From an uncultured Bacteroidales bacterium (GTDB taxonomy: Bacteria; Bacteroidota; Bacteroidia; Bacteroidales; P3), in NCBI GenBank assembly GCA_900319865.1, contig ONQD01000007.1:27718-91717 (forward strand): a stretch of 64,000 bases of DNA, written 5' to 3'. The notes under the pieces were generated by a model that was not told the DNA's origin, ran no database searches, and worked only from the letters and a program-made list of their open reading frames with translations. The position numbers were made by a program, and so were the translations under genes. Positions 27,703 to 37,245 of this stretch are shown piece after piece. Each line of letters starts with the position of its first letter. Position 1 is the stretch's first letter.

Positions 27703-28342
27703 GGTATTAGTGGTTTAGCACCCCCGATATTCATATTTCATTGCAAGCCAGTCCTTGGTGATGCCCGATACAATCCAGACAATGGTCCATTAAGCTATTG
27801 TTCCAATAATGGCTATTATCAAAAATAGCATAAGACTACTATCATTTTATCTTCTTTCCCCTTTTCGATAGGTTATAGTTTGGATTTCATCGCAAATCCA
27901 AATTGATCCAGCTTTATTTCGGCTTCGCTACATGTTCACCATTAATTAACCCCTTAGTAAGCTTTAGTTCACCTTGGTGGTGAAGAAGGAATCGGAATGT
28001 GGTGGGGTAGTGCTTAACGGAAAGCGAAGGTTGAACGAACACCAGTATGGCAGGATACTGAAGTAAAATTAAGGAAGATATGTTCAATATCGAAGGTGGT
28101 GGGGAGCTTGTTGGGCGACAGGAGGATGGGACGGAGGATGGTTGTGGTGGGGGGATAGATGGGGGTTGGTGGCGGTTGCGAGTGATTCTGTTTGATTGTT
28201 CGTAGTTGATGTGTAGCGATGTGGTTCTGCAAGGTGGCTGGGGGCGGCGGTTGGTGGATTGGGTGTCGCAGCTTTATATTGTTGGAAATAAATGATGTTG
28301 AGAGTGGTTGCTATCAGGAATGTGTGTGTGGCCGAGGGGTGG
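27703..28342. other. 640-nt region without a supported gene
   Basis: A perfect 9-bp inverted repeat TTTGGATTT/AAATCCAAA (27879-27902) sits in AT-rich DNA. 28080-28270 is strongly G-rich on the + strand. Open frames here are short and low-complexity. Nothing else is seen. Confidence 0.5.
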
Positions 28343-28816
28343 TTATTCGTTGTGGTAGGGTTCGCCTTTGAGGATAGTGAAGGCGCGGTATAGCTGTTCC
28401 ACAAAGATGAGGCGTACCATTTGGTGGTTGAAGGTCATGGGCGAAAGGGATATCTTGTCGTGTGCCAAGCGGTGTATTTCGGGCGCAAAGCCGAAGGCTC
28501 CGCCAACCACAAATACCAGTGTCCGCACACCGGAGTTCATCTGTTTCTGAATGTATTGGGCAAAGCCCACCGATGTGGGGCTCTGGCCGTGTTCGTCGAG
28601 CAGGATGATTCTGTCGGCCCCCTCCAGGCGTTTCTGCAGCAGTGCTGCCTCGCGTTGCTTTATCAACTCGGGTGTGGCGCCCTTTTGGTCTTTCAGAGCG
28701 GGGATTACCTCTATCTGGAAGTTGACGTAATGTTTCAGTCGGTTGACGTAGGTGTCGATGCCTTCCTGCAGGTAGGGGGTGTCGGTTTTGGATATTACTA
28801 ATAGCTTGATGTTCAT
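28343..28816 (-). CDS. rlmH: 23S rRNA (pseudouridine1915-N3)-methyltransferase RlmH
   Basis: 157-aa SPOUT methyltransferase acting on Psi1915 of 23S rRNA. Hallmarks: the SAM-knot segments ILLDEHGQSPTSVGFA and LVFVVGGAFGFAPEI, ISLSPMTFNHQMVRLIFVEQ and the C-terminal PYHNE. Length and ends agree with the family. It is 14 nt downstream of the methyltransferase gene on the same strand. Confidence 0.97.
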   Translation of the reverse strand: MNIKLLVISKTDTPYLQEGIDTYVNRLKHYVNFQIEVIPALKDQKGATPELIKQREAALLQKRLEGADRIILLDEHGQSPTSVGFAQYIQKQMNSGVRTLVFVVGGAFGFAPEIHRLAHDKISLSPMTFNHQMVRLIFVEQLYRAFTILKGEPYHNE

Positions 28817-28830
28817 GGTGTGGCGAGTGA

Positions 28831-29784
28831 CTATTGCATATTTATGAAAAGGGTGATGTAGGGCGCAACCGCACGGAAGGCCTTGAGGCGTGTGAGTGGA
28901 TTGATAAGTCGGGCGAGCAGGCCTTTGAGGTTTTTGCGGGTGGCGTTGTATTGTCCACCTGTCACTTGCAGGCTGGCGTGGTGGGTGTTCAGTAGCCGTT
29001 GGTATTCTTCGATGGGCAGTATCCGTTCTGTCCAGCTTCCGGTTTCGGGGTCACATGTGTTGTATGGGTCGTTTACGGTGAATGGCTTTTGTTGCTCCAC
29101 GGCTTTCAGGGTGTCTGCAATGGTCATTCCCCGCGTGTTCTCGGCCCAATAGTTTAGGGTCTCGTTGTCCATTGCCGGGTAGTGCTGGGCTATGGCGGTG
29201 CGGCGTATCTCGCGGAATCCCTTTACCTGGTCGTGCCCCAGCTCGTCGTGCAACATGATGCGGTGCAGCCTTTTTACTACCAGTGGGTTGTAGGGCGTTG
29301 ACCCGGTGGTGAATATCATTTCCAACCGGGGGTTGATGGCAAAGAGGTCGCTGAAAAAGGTGTCCAGACGGTAGATGTGTTCGATTACATCCATCCCCAT
29401 CAGAATGTTGGGCGTGGTGTGGTGTTCGAGGCACCATTGCTGCAATGTCTTGGCATCGCCCACCACTATGGCATCAGGCCCGAATCCCACCTCCTTGCTG
29501 AGGCATGCAACGGTTTCGGCGGCCTTGGGGTTGTAGTCAACGTATATCACAGTGCCTATGCCTTTCTGCTTGGCTGTGATGCTGAGAAAGCCGTGCCCGC
29601 CGCCATAGTCCACCAATATGATTTTGGAGGGGTCGTTGCCGTGGCGGCTTATCACTTTGTCTAGCAATCTGTTGTATATCGATAGATAATAGCCCAGATG
29701 GGGAAGCATACGCAGGATGTAGTCCCTGCTGTAGGTGCTGATTGGCAGTGCGCTGTAGTCCAGCTGTTGCAGCTTGTTGAGCAT
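28831..29784 (-). CDS. SAM-dependent methyltransferase, class I
   Basis: 317 aa from ATG 29784, which shares its A with the TAA of the upstream gene (TAATG); an ATG three codons earlier is also possible. SAM motif I is VDYGGGHGF (residues ~58-66), followed by YVDYNPKAAE and the MGMDVIEHIYRLD acidic segment, so a Rossmann methyltransferase is clear. The substrate is unknown; the FemAB-like neighbour suggests cell-surface or small-molecule modification (inference). Confidence 0.8.
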   Translation of the reverse strand: MLNKLQQLDYSALPISTYSRDYILRMLPHLGYYLSIYNRLLDKVISRHGNDPSKIILVDYGGGHGFLSITAKQKGIGTVIYVDYNPKAAETVACLSKEVGFGPDAIVVGDAKTLQQWCLEHHTTPNILMGMDVIEHIYRLDTFFSDLFAINPRLEMIFTTGSTPYNPLVVKRLHRIMLHDELGHDQVKGFREIRRTAIAQHYPAMDNETLNYWAENTRGMTIADTLKAVEQQKPFTVNDPYNTCDPETGSWTERILPIEEYQRLLNTHHASLQVTGGQYNATRKNLKGLLARLINPLTRLKAFRAVAPYITLFINMQ

Positions 29785-30710
29785 TATATCCATCGGCTTA
29801 ATAGTTTTCCGATAGCGGGGTGGCACCATCGTGTTAATTGATAGTAGGTGGTGGGCTTGGCACCATAGAGGCTGTAGGAGAAGGCGATGCCGGGGTCCAT
29901 GCTGCCTTCGAAGTCGAAGCTGCGGGTGCGTGTGGAGAGCTTTTGGATAATGAGCCAGAAGAGCAGGGCGGAGGCTCCGTTGGCGTGGTGGGTGGGATGC
30001 AGGGCCGAGAGCAGAGCGTAGGCACAACGGTTGTCGAATGCCACAAAACGGGCGGCATGCAGTTCGCCGTTCCCGTCGCGCACACCCAGCAGGATGCCCT
30101 GTCCACGCTCCAAAGCAGTGGCGATTACTTTTATCATGAATTCCTGTCCCAGCAGGTCTTTCTGCCCACGCGACTGCCAGTATTGGGTGTGGAATGAGGC
30201 GAACTGTTCGGGCGTGAGATTCTCGTCGGGCGTAAGTGTCTTTTCGCAACGGCGTATCTGGCGTTGGCGTCGGCTTTTGTCGAAGGCGTTGAATACGGCT
30301 TGAGTATCCGAAATGTCCTCGATGCGGTATGTGCGTCGAGCCTGTGCGGAGAACCCTTCCCAGCCATCGAGGTCGGTCACGGTGGGGGCGAAGTTTTGTT
30401 GGAACAGGGTTAGACCCATCTCCCGCAGCGCAGCGGCCAGTTGTCGGGAGGCATCGCGGCGGTCGGAGCAGGGGCTGTACCACGGCCCGTTATATTGCGT
30501 CAGTTGCGGTTGGATGATATATTTCAGCCCCATCTTGCGTCCTATGAGGTAGGGCAGGGCGGCAGTGATGTTGCCTTGTGTGTCGTGGGCCAATAGCACA
30601 TCCCATTGCTTCGCCTGGCACACGGTGTCCATCCACCAATATTGCAGAAACAGAGGAATGGCGCATCCCTCTGTCTCGCATAAATGTTTATATGTCTCTT
30701 TGTTGTTCAT
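29784..30710 (-). CDS. FemAB/GNAT-like acyltransferase
   Basis: 308 aa from ATG 30710 (MNNKETYKHLCE); an ATG at 30725 adds five residues. The double-GNAT FemAB-like pattern is visible: PLFLQYWWMDTVC, ALPYLIGRKMGLKYIIQP, LLGVRDGNGELHAARFVAFD, ANGASALLFWLIIQ and DFEGSMDPGIAFSYSLYGAK. Members transfer amino-acyl or acyl groups in the cell envelope, but the substrate cannot be read here. Translationally coupled to the methyltransferase gene downstream. Confidence 0.75.
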   Translation of the reverse strand: MNNKETYKHLCETEGCAIPLFLQYWWMDTVCQAKQWDVLLAHDTQGNITAALPYLIGRKMGLKYIIQPQLTQYNGPWYSPCSDRRDASRQLAAALREMGLTLFQQNFAPTVTDLDGWEGFSAQARRTYRIEDISDTQAVFNAFDKSRRQRQIRRCEKTLTPDENLTPEQFASFHTQYWQSRGQKDLLGQEFMIKVIATALERGQGILLGVRDGNGELHAARFVAFDNRCAYALLSALHPTHHANGASALLFWLIIQKLSTRTRSFDFEGSMDPGIAFSYSLYGAKPTTYYQLTRWCHPAIGKLLSRWI

Positions 30711-30748
30711 GGAGTTTGTTCCCACGAACCCGCTACCGGGGCGTCCGG

Positions 30749-31822
30749 TTACTGCATCACCACGGTGACACGGTTGTTGGCCAAGCGGCCGCTATAGGTG
30801 TTGTTGTCGCCTACGGGGTCGTCCTCACCTTTGTAGAGCACCTCGATGCGGTGTTCCTCAACGCCGCGCAGCATCAAAGCTTTCTTAATCTCAACGGCAC
30901 GCTGGCGGGAAAGGCCGGTGTTATAGGTCTCTGTGCCCACGTTATCGCAGTATCCGGTAAGCAATACCTCAAGACCTTTTTCCTGCTTCATGTAGGCGGC
31001 AATCTCGTCCAGTTCGGGGATGTACGACTCCTGGATGGTGGCATCGTTGGGGAAGAATTTGATTTCGGGGAAACTCTTGGCATTCTGCGCAGCGCTGGGC
31101 AGCAGGTCTACTTTCTTCGAGCTGAAGTCCACAATGAGGCCCACACGTATCAGCTCGTTGGTGGGTTGCTCCTCGGTATAGTAGGCTTCGTCTTTCCAAT
31201 AGCGCCAGTCAATCTCGGCCACTTTGTAGCTCACCTTGTTCTTCATCTGTTTCTCGATGAGGATATCGCGGAAGTAGTCGAGCGAAATCAGGGCTTCCAT
31301 CTGGGCTTCGGCAATCAGCTCGTCGCGACGGTCCTGGTCGGTTACCGAGGGGTTGATGGCGAAGATGGCACAGATATGCATGGGGATACGGGCGGCACTG
31401 GTGAGGTAGTCCATCACTGGGTCGAAATTACCCCAGTTGCGGTCTTTGTCGCGCTGCCATTTCAGGGGGCGGAAATTGTTGTAGTTGTAATCCACATAGT
31501 AGAAGGTCTTGCCGTCGAAGGCAGTGAATTTCCACACGGTGTCGTATGCCGATTCGCGCACTTTGTGTTTGCCGTTGACATCGATGATGGGCTCAGCCTT
31601 CTTCGACTTCTTGCTTGTTTCGGGCATAGTGACCTGTTCATACAATCCTCCCGTGGTGGGGTGCCAGCTGGTGTCGGTCTTGTTTCCCAGCCACATCCGT
31701 TTGTTGGCGCCTTCTTTCACTATCTCAGTGGTGGGCTTTTTCTTGCGGTATTGGGCTTGCACATTGGCTGTGGGGATCAGCATCAATGCGGCCAGTACGA
31801 TGATGAGTGTATGTTTCTTCAT
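30749..31822 (-). CDS. OmpA-family outer-membrane protein
   Basis: 357 aa from ATG 31822 with signal peptide MKKHTLIIVLAALMLIPTAN ending at VQAQ. The N-terminal ~240 residues are of an unrecognised type with several WK/Y-rich segments (TVWKFTAFDGKTFYYVDYN). The C-terminus (~255-357) is an OmpA/MotB peptidoglycan-binding domain (LLTGYCDNVGTETYNTGLSR, RAVEIKKALMLRGVEEHRI, NNRVTV). It is likely periplasmic and wall-linked. The N-terminal half could be related to gliding/T9SS-associated proteins such as GldN, but I am not confident of this. ftsE lies upstream on the same strand (38-nt gap). Confidence 0.85.
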   Translation of the reverse strand: MKKHTLIIVLAALMLIPTANVQAQYRKKKPTTEIVKEGANKRMWLGNKTDTSWHPTTGGLYEQVTMPETSKKSKKAEPIIDVNGKHKVRESAYDTVWKFTAFDGKTFYYVDYNYNNFRPLKWQRDKDRNWGNFDPVMDYLTSAARIPMHICAIFAINPSVTDQDRRDELIAEAQMEALISLDYFRDILIEKQMKNKVSYKVAEIDWRYWKDEAYYTEEQPTNELIRVGLIVDFSSKKVDLLPSAAQNAKSFPEIKFFPNDATIQESYIPELDEIAAYMKQEKGLEVLLTGYCDNVGTETYNTGLSRQRAVEIKKALMLRGVEEHRIEVLYKGEDDPVGDNNTYSGRLANNRVTVVMQ

Positions 31823-31860
31823 TGATTTATTATTTTCGGTATAACGTAACAATTATTTTT

Positions 31861-32535
31861 TTATTGTGGCTCGACCAGAGAACCGTCTTCACACACCAGC
31901 AGTCGCGACTGGTATTTGTTTATCATCATGAAGTCGTGGGTGGATATTACCATGGTGGTGCCGGTCTGTTTGTTGATATTCACAAGCAGTTCCATGATGT
32001 CCGACGAGGTGGCGGGGTCAAGGTTCCCTGTGGGTTCGTCGGCCAATATCAGGTCGGGGTTGTTGATAAGGGCACGGGCTATACCTACACGCTGTTGCTC
32101 GCCCTCCGAGAGTTTGAATATGGAGGATTGTGCCTTGTCCTCTATCCCCACGGCTTTCAGGGTCTTGGTAATCTGTTCGTCCATATCTTTCCGTTCCCAT
32201 CCGGTGGCCTTCAGCACGAATGCCAGATTCTCGTACACATTGCGGTCTCTCAGCAGCCGGAAATTCTGAAACACGATGCCTATGCGGCGGCGGAACATGG
32301 GTTTTTGCCTCCGCTTGAGATGCATGAGGTCGTATCCGCACACGGTGGCCTCGGTACCGGACCCTATTTCGCGGTCGGCATAGAGGGTGCGCAGCATAGA
32401 TGTCTTGCCCGCTCCGCTTTTGCCAATCAGATAGACAAACTCTCCGGGATTGACCAGGAGGTTGACGTTTGTCAGTATAGGGCCGTCGGCGTGGCAGATG
32501 GTAACGTCTTTTAGCGATATGATTGGGTTGTCCAT
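31861..32535 (-). CDS. ftsE: FtsE-like ABC transporter ATP-binding protein
   Basis: 224-aa ABC ATPase with Walker A GKSGAGKT, Q-loop FQNFRLL, signature LSEGEQQR, Walker B DLILADEPTG and the switch STHDF. The IVFQNFRLLRDRNVYENLAF context and TTMVISTHD are typical of FtsE, which with FtsX controls periplasmic wall hydrolases at division. No ftsX is adjacent, which is common in Bacteroidota. A minus-strand -7 element lies at 32556-32563. Confidence 0.85.
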   Translation of the reverse strand: MDNPIISLKDVTICHADGPILTNVNLLVNPGEFVYLIGKSGAGKTSMLRTLYADREIGSGTEATVCGYDLMHLKRRQKPMFRRRIGIVFQNFRLLRDRNVYENLAFVLKATGWERKDMDEQITKTLKAVGIEDKAQSSIFKLSEGEQQRVGIARALINNPDLILADEPTGNLDPATSSDIMELLVNINKQTGTTMVISTHDFMMINKYQSRLLVCEDGSLVEPQ

Positions 32536-32555
32536 GGTGACTAATTTTCAAATTG

Positions 32556-32563
32556 CAAAAGTA
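32556..32563 (-). promoter_or_regulatory. ftsE promoter -7 element (TACTTTTG on minus strand)
   Basis: The reverse complement of CAAAAGTA, 20 nt before the ftsE start. Confidence 0.6.
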
Positions 32564-32720
32564 CTACTTTTTTTCTATATAAAAAGTGATTGCATGTATT
32601 TTTTTTAACGAATGGGTGTTTACATTCCCCGGACGGGGACTTTTCCCCTTGCCGGTAGGGTGTGAGGTGTACGGCTTCCGCTACTTATGGATAAGGGGCA
32701 AACCGCTTCGATATCAGGTG

Positions 32721-34142
32721 CTACCGTTTCCAGAATGCCGGCAGGAACAGTATCAGCAAAGTCATGCACTCCAGCCGTCCCATAAGCATAAGGAGTGTGC
32801 ATATCAGTTTTGCCAAAGGAGTGAATGCGGCATAGCAGCCAAAGCCGCCTGTCGACCCCAGCCCGGGGCCGTAACCTGTGATGCAGGCTATGGAGGCACC
32901 GAACGATTCGGTGGCATTGATTCCGCACAGCATGAGGAGCAGCAGGCTGGTCACGATGGTGACCATGAACACCATAAAGGTCACTACCACGTTGGTGGCA
33001 ATATCGGCCGATACCGGCTTGCGGTTCAGCCTCACGGGGTTGACCGAGTGGGGGTGAAGCCTGTCGCGCAGTATTTTGCGCACATGCCTGAACAGTATCA
33101 GCACACGCATGGCTTTCAATCCTCCGGTGGTAGAGCCGGCCATGCCTCCGCACAGCGACAGAATGACAAAAAGGAAAGTCACGGGCACCCACCATTGCGA
33201 CGTGTCGGCAGCCAGCGAGCCTGTGGTGGTAAGCACACTGATGGTCTGTACTATGCCGCAGCGTATGGAGTCTTCCCATCCGTATTGCATGGTGGTTTTC
33301 AGAGCCAGCACCACAAAGACGGTCGACACAGTGTAAATGCCCAGATAGCATAGTAGCTGCTCTGTCTTGTGGCGCAGTTTATCCCAACGGAAGGTGAAAA
33401 AGTTGTATAGCAAGGCAAAGTTCACTCCACTCATCAGCATGGCACCCGCCACTACATATTGTTGCTTCGGGGTGAGCCCCGAAAGGCTGTCGTTGTAGAT
33501 TGAGAATCCGCCCGACGAGATGTTGGTGAAGGTGATGTTTACAGCGTCCCACACTTGCATGCCGCATTTGTGAAGTACGTAAACGAATATCATCGTGAGA
33601 AGTATATACACGCCCAGTGTCTGCCGCATGGTGGAGCCTACCGATGTGGTCAGTTTCCCCGTGTTGTCGGCACCCGAAGCCTCGGCGGTATAGAGGCTGT
33701 ATTTGTTGATGCCCATGGAAGGCACCAAAGCCAGCACCATCAACACGATGCCGAATCCGCCAAACCATTGGGTCATACTTCGCCACAATAGTATCGACGC
33801 TGGCAGCCACTCCACAGATGCAAACACCGTGGCGCCGGTCGAGGTGATGCCCGACATCGATTCGAACAGCGCGTCGGCAAAGTGGGTGAGTGTGCCAGTG
33901 GTCAGGAACGGCAAGGTGCCGAACAGAGCCAGCACCACCCATATCAGCACCACCAGCAGGTAGGCCTTGCGGCGGTTGGCCAGAGTGCGGTATTTGTGGT
34001 ATCGCACCAGCATCAGCAACCCCAGGTTGAAAGGGAAGAGACCGGACACCAGTATCTGTGGCCAGGTGCTGTCCTGGAAATGCAAAGCAGGTATCAGGCA
34101 ACTCAGTATCAGAATGCCTTCCACCATCATTGTGATGCCCAA
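32721..34142 (-). CDS. trkH: TrkH-type potassium uptake channel (paralogue 2)
   Basis: A hydrophobic 473-aa polytopic protein with the four P-loop-like repeats of the TrkH/KtrB family (ESMSGITSTGATV, FTNISSGGFSIY, VLTTTGSLAADTS, ITGYGPGLGSTGGFG) and GGMAGSTTGGLKAMR. The start is uncertain: 34142 is a TTG. In-frame codons back to an ATT at 34184 would restore an N-terminus (NDIKYILRFLG) that aligns with the sister protein, with a stop just beyond. It lies directly downstream of the first trkH and of trkA on the same strand. Confidence 0.92.
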   Translation of the reverse strand: MGITMMVEGILILSCLIPALHFQDSTWPQILVSGLFPFNLGLLMLVRYHKYRTLANRRKAYLLVVLIWVVLALFGTLPFLTTGTLTHFADALFESMSGITSTGATVFASVEWLPASILLWRSMTQWFGGFGIVLMVLALVPSMGINKYSLYTAEASGADNTGKLTTSVGSTMRQTLGVYILLTMIFVYVLHKCGMQVWDAVNITFTNISSGGFSIYNDSLSGLTPKQQYVVAGAMLMSGVNFALLYNFFTFRWDKLRHKTEQLLCYLGIYTVSTVFVVLALKTTMQYGWEDSIRCGIVQTISVLTTTGSLAADTSQWWVPVTFLFVILSLCGGMAGSTTGGLKAMRVLILFRHVRKILRDRLHPHSVNPVRLNRKPVSADIATNVVVTFMVFMVTIVTSLLLLMLCGINATESFGASIACITGYGPGLGSTGGFGCYAAFTPLAKLICTLLMLMGRLECMTLLILFLPAFWKR

Positions 34143-34198
34143 AAACCGTAGTATGTACTTTATGTCGTTGATGTCGGTATGAATGTTTTAATTGTTGT

Positions 34199-35704
34199 TT
34201 ATCTCCTTCTCCAATAGGCGGGCGAGAACACGGCTATCAATGCAAATAGTTCCAGCCTCCCGGCAACCATCAGCACGGTGAGTGTCCATTTGGCCAGATG
34301 GGGCAGTTCGGCATAGTTTAGGCTAGCCCCCAGGGAGTTGATTATGTTCGACGGCCCGAGGTTACTGATGTTGGCTGCCGCCATGCATGTGGCATCGGGA
34401 ATGGAGCATCCGCATAGAGTCAGCACAAAGGCTCCACCGATGATGAACACGATGTACAGGAACACATAGGCAAATATCTTGTTGATATAGTCGTTTTCCA
34501 CTACCTCGTTGTTTATCTTTACCTTGAACACGGCGTTCGGGTGCAGCATCCGTGTGCAGTAGTTGCTTAGGTATTTGCTCAGTACCATCAGTCGGCGCAG
34601 TTTGATGCCGCCGCCCGTCGAGCCGGCGCATGCCCCGGTCACTATCAGAAGGAATGTCACCACACTCACCAAAAACGACCAATGTTCGGGCCTGGGCACA
34701 TTGAATCCGCAGGTGCTCATGGTCGATGCCATGTGGAATATGCTGTATAGTATTGACTCCTCAGTGCTGTTGCCGTTGTATTTGAAAGCAATAACTCCTA
34801 CTCCCACCGCCACAAGAAACACCAGCAGATATGCCCGCAACTCCTCATCGTGGCCCAGATGCTTCCATTTCAGTGTGAAGAAACGGTACAGAAACGCCAC
34901 ATTGATTCCGCTCAGCAGCATAAATACGGTCACCACTATCAAACTGCCGTTGTTCAGTGTGGCCAGCCCGACGCTGTGGGTGGTGAAACCGCCGGTCGAG
35001 ACAGTGCTGCAAGCCAGGCACAGTGCATCCACAGCCGGAGTGCCGTTCACCAAAAGCAGCACCCCCATCAGTGCTGTCAGGAATCCATAGATGTACCACA
35101 TCCTTGCCACATTCTTCGACATGCGCGGGTGCAGCTTACGTTGCTGGGTACCCGAAAATTCGGCCTCATACAGATGTACCGAACCTTGGGTCAGCTTCCG
35201 CAATATGGCCAGCACCATCAGCATCAATCCCAGCCCCCCGACCCATTGGGTCAAGGCGCGGTAGCTGAGCAGGCTCAGTGGCAGCTGCTCAGGCTTCACC
35301 AGCACCGACGAGCCGGTAGTGGTGAAACCGCTGAACGACTCAAACACTGCGTCGGTGAACGAGTCTATCCCGCCTGTAAAGATGTAGGGCAGGGTGCCGA
35401 ACAGTGGCACCACCAGCCATATAAGCACTGTGATACAATAACTCTCGTTTTCTTTCAGCTCGTAGGTGGCATTGCGGCCCAGTATGTTCCGCATCAGTAG
35501 CCCCACCATCAGCATCAGCAGCGCCGAAATCACCAGTGCAAACTGAGCCCCGTCCTTGTAGTACAGCGACACCGCCAATGGCAACATCATGCTTGCTGCC
35601 ATATATATCAGCAGTATGCCCGTCACCCTCACTATCAGTTTCAGGTTGAACGGGCGCAAACCCAGCAGTTTGCCGCTTCTGTTTCGGGAACTCGTCTTTG
35701 CCAC
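34199..35704 (-). CDS. trkH: TrkH-type potassium uptake channel (paralogue 1)
   Basis: 501-aa integral membrane protein with TrkH selectivity-filter repeats (FESFSGFTTTGSSV, CSTVSTGGFTTHS, HMASTMSTCGFNV, ISNLGPSNIINS) and GACAGSTGGGIKLRRLM. Start is GTG at 35704, 24 nt after trkA. It imports K+ with the TrkA peripheral subunit. Having a second, clearly different TrkH in tandem under one TrkA is less usual. Confidence 0.95.
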   Translation of the reverse strand: MAKTSSRNRSGKLLGLRPFNLKLIVRVTGILLIYMAASMMLPLAVSLYYKDGAQFALVISALLMLMVGLLMRNILGRNATYELKENESYCITVLIWLVVPLFGTLPYIFTGGIDSFTDAVFESFSGFTTTGSSVLVKPEQLPLSLLSYRALTQWVGGLGLMLMVLAILRKLTQGSVHLYEAEFSGTQQRKLHPRMSKNVARMWYIYGFLTALMGVLLLVNGTPAVDALCLACSTVSTGGFTTHSVGLATLNNGSLIVVTVFMLLSGINVAFLYRFFTLKWKHLGHDEELRAYLLVFLVAVGVGVIAFKYNGNSTEESILYSIFHMASTMSTCGFNVPRPEHWSFLVSVVTFLLIVTGACAGSTGGGIKLRRLMVLSKYLSNYCTRMLHPNAVFKVKINNEVVENDYINKIFAYVFLYIVFIIGGAFVLTLCGCSIPDATCMAAANISNLGPSNIINSLGASLNYAELPHLAKWTLTVLMVAGRLELFALIAVFSPAYWRRR

Positions 35705-35728
35705 CTCTCTACGTATACGCTATGCCGT

Positions 35729-37069
35729 TTAGTCAAATAGTTTGGCCACTTGTTCCACCACCTTGGGCAGTGCGAACACCACCACCTTGTCCTTGGCCAT
35801 GATTTGGGTGTCGCGGGTGGGGAAAATAGTCTCGTTTCCTCTGATGATGCCGCCAATCGTGGCCCCTTTGGGTAGTCCCAGCTCCCTGATTGAGTGGCGG
35901 GTGGCCGGTGCCCGTTTGCCAACGTTCAGCTCTATCAGTTCGGCGTTGGTTCCGCTGAGCCACTTACTGCTCACAGCGTCGCCGCGCACCATGAATCGGG
36001 CAATATAGCTTGCGGTAATCAGTTTCTTGTTGATGATGGTGTCTATGCCGATGTCTTGCGACAGGCTTATGAATCCAGTGTTCTCCACCAGTGCTATGGT
36101 GCGTCCCACACCCAGTTTCTTGGCATGCAGGCAGGTCAATATATTGGTCTCCGACGAGTCGGTCACGGCAATAAAGGCATCGGTGTTCTGCAGGCCTTCC
36201 TCTTTCAGCAGCTCTATGTCGGTGGCGTCTCCGTTTATTATCAGTGTCTTGTTCAGCAGTCCGGCCACCTCCTCGCACCGCGCCTTCGACTCTTCGAACA
36301 GGGTGATGTCAATGCGGTCCTCCAGGGTAGATGCGGCATAGCGTCCCACACGTCCTGCCCCTACAATCATGGCTTTCTTCACTGCCACGTCGTGCTTGCC
36401 CGACACCTGTTTAATCGACTCCAGCTGGTTGGGGCGGCTTATCAAGTAGGCAAGGTCGCCCTGCTGGAATACCAAATCGGCGTGGGGAATGATGGTTTCT
36501 CCGTTTCTCAGTATGGCTACCACGCGCACCTGCAGGGTGTTGTATGTCTGCACCATCTCTTGCACGCTGTGCCCCACCACGGGCGAATCTTTTTCCAGCC
36601 GTATCAGATACATTGTGAGCAGTCCTCCCGAGAAGTCGAAAAACTCTGTAGCCACCGAATTGTTCAGCAGATTGGTTATCTCCTTGGCGGCAATACGTTC
36701 CGGGCATACCATCTCGTCCACCCCCAGCTCGCGGAACATGTCGCGATGCTTGGGGCTGAGCAGTTCGGCATTGGTGATGCGGGCCACGGTTCGCTTGGCT
36801 TTCAGTCTTTTGGCCAGCACACAGCTCATCAGGTTCAGGCTCTCTTCGTGCAGCACCGCCAGAAACAGGTCGCAGTCGTCCACATTCGCCTCCGTCAGCA
36901 CCCTCGGCGAGGTCGACGAACCGGCAATGGTCAGCAAGTCCGACTCTTTCTCCAGCCGTTTCAGACGTTCCTGGTCCGGGTCAACCACCGTGATGTTGTG
37001 GTTCAAATCGGTCAACGATTTTGCAAGGTAAAAGCCCACCTCGCCGTCGCCTGCAATGATAATGTTCAT
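35729..37069 (-). CDS. trkA: Trk system potassium uptake protein TrkA
   Basis: 446 aa, two RCK modules. The first Rossmann NAD-binding motif is IIIAGDGEVGFYLAKSL at the N-terminus and the second is AMIVGAGRVGRYAAST near residue 233; each is followed by a TrkA_C domain (one ends AYLISRP, the other KVVVFALPKVVEQ). It is the cytoplasmic nucleotide-sensing gate for the TrkH channels encoded immediately downstream. First gene of the operon, with a minus-strand -7 element at 37096-37103. Confidence 0.96.
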   Translation of the reverse strand: MNIIIAGDGEVGFYLAKSLTDLNHNITVVDPDQERLKRLEKESDLLTIAGSSTSPRVLTEANVDDCDLFLAVLHEESLNLMSCVLAKRLKAKRTVARITNAELLSPKHRDMFRELGVDEMVCPERIAAKEITNLLNNSVATEFFDFSGGLLTMYLIRLEKDSPVVGHSVQEMVQTYNTLQVRVVAILRNGETIIPHADLVFQQGDLAYLISRPNQLESIKQVSGKHDVAVKKAMIVGAGRVGRYAASTLEDRIDITLFEESKARCEEVAGLLNKTLIINGDATDIELLKEEGLQNTDAFIAVTDSSETNILTCLHAKKLGVGRTIALVENTGFISLSQDIGIDTIINKKLITASYIARFMVRGDAVSSKWLSGTNAELIELNVGKRAPATRHSIRELGLPKGATIGGIIRGNETIFPTRDTQIMAKDKVVVFALPKVVEQVAKLFD

Positions 37070-37095
37070 ACAATCCTAATTCTTAAAAACGGGTG

Positions 37096-37103
37096 CAAAA
37101 ATA
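37096..37103 (-). promoter_or_regulatory. trkA promoter -7 element (TATTTTTG on minus strand)
   Basis: The reverse complement of CAAAAATA, 27 nt from the trkA start. It is divergent from, and 33 nt away from, the + promoter at 37136. Confidence 0.6.
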
Positions 37104-37135
37104 CAAAAAAAGCATGATATGTTCATTTTTTTTTG

Positions 37136-37143
37136 TACTTTTG
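37136..37143 (+). promoter_or_regulatory. Promoter -7 element (TACTTTTG) of acyl-CoA ligase 2
   Basis: TAnnTTTG match about 100 nt upstream of the ligase start; the ~95-nt leader holds nothing obvious. Confidence 0.6.
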
Positions 37144-37245
37144 CATTTTCAACAAGTGTCATAATGTCCGCCAACCAAGCATTGTTGAGCATTTTACCGG
37201 CTATGTTTCAAGGCAGATATATGATAGCGTTTAAAACATTTAATA

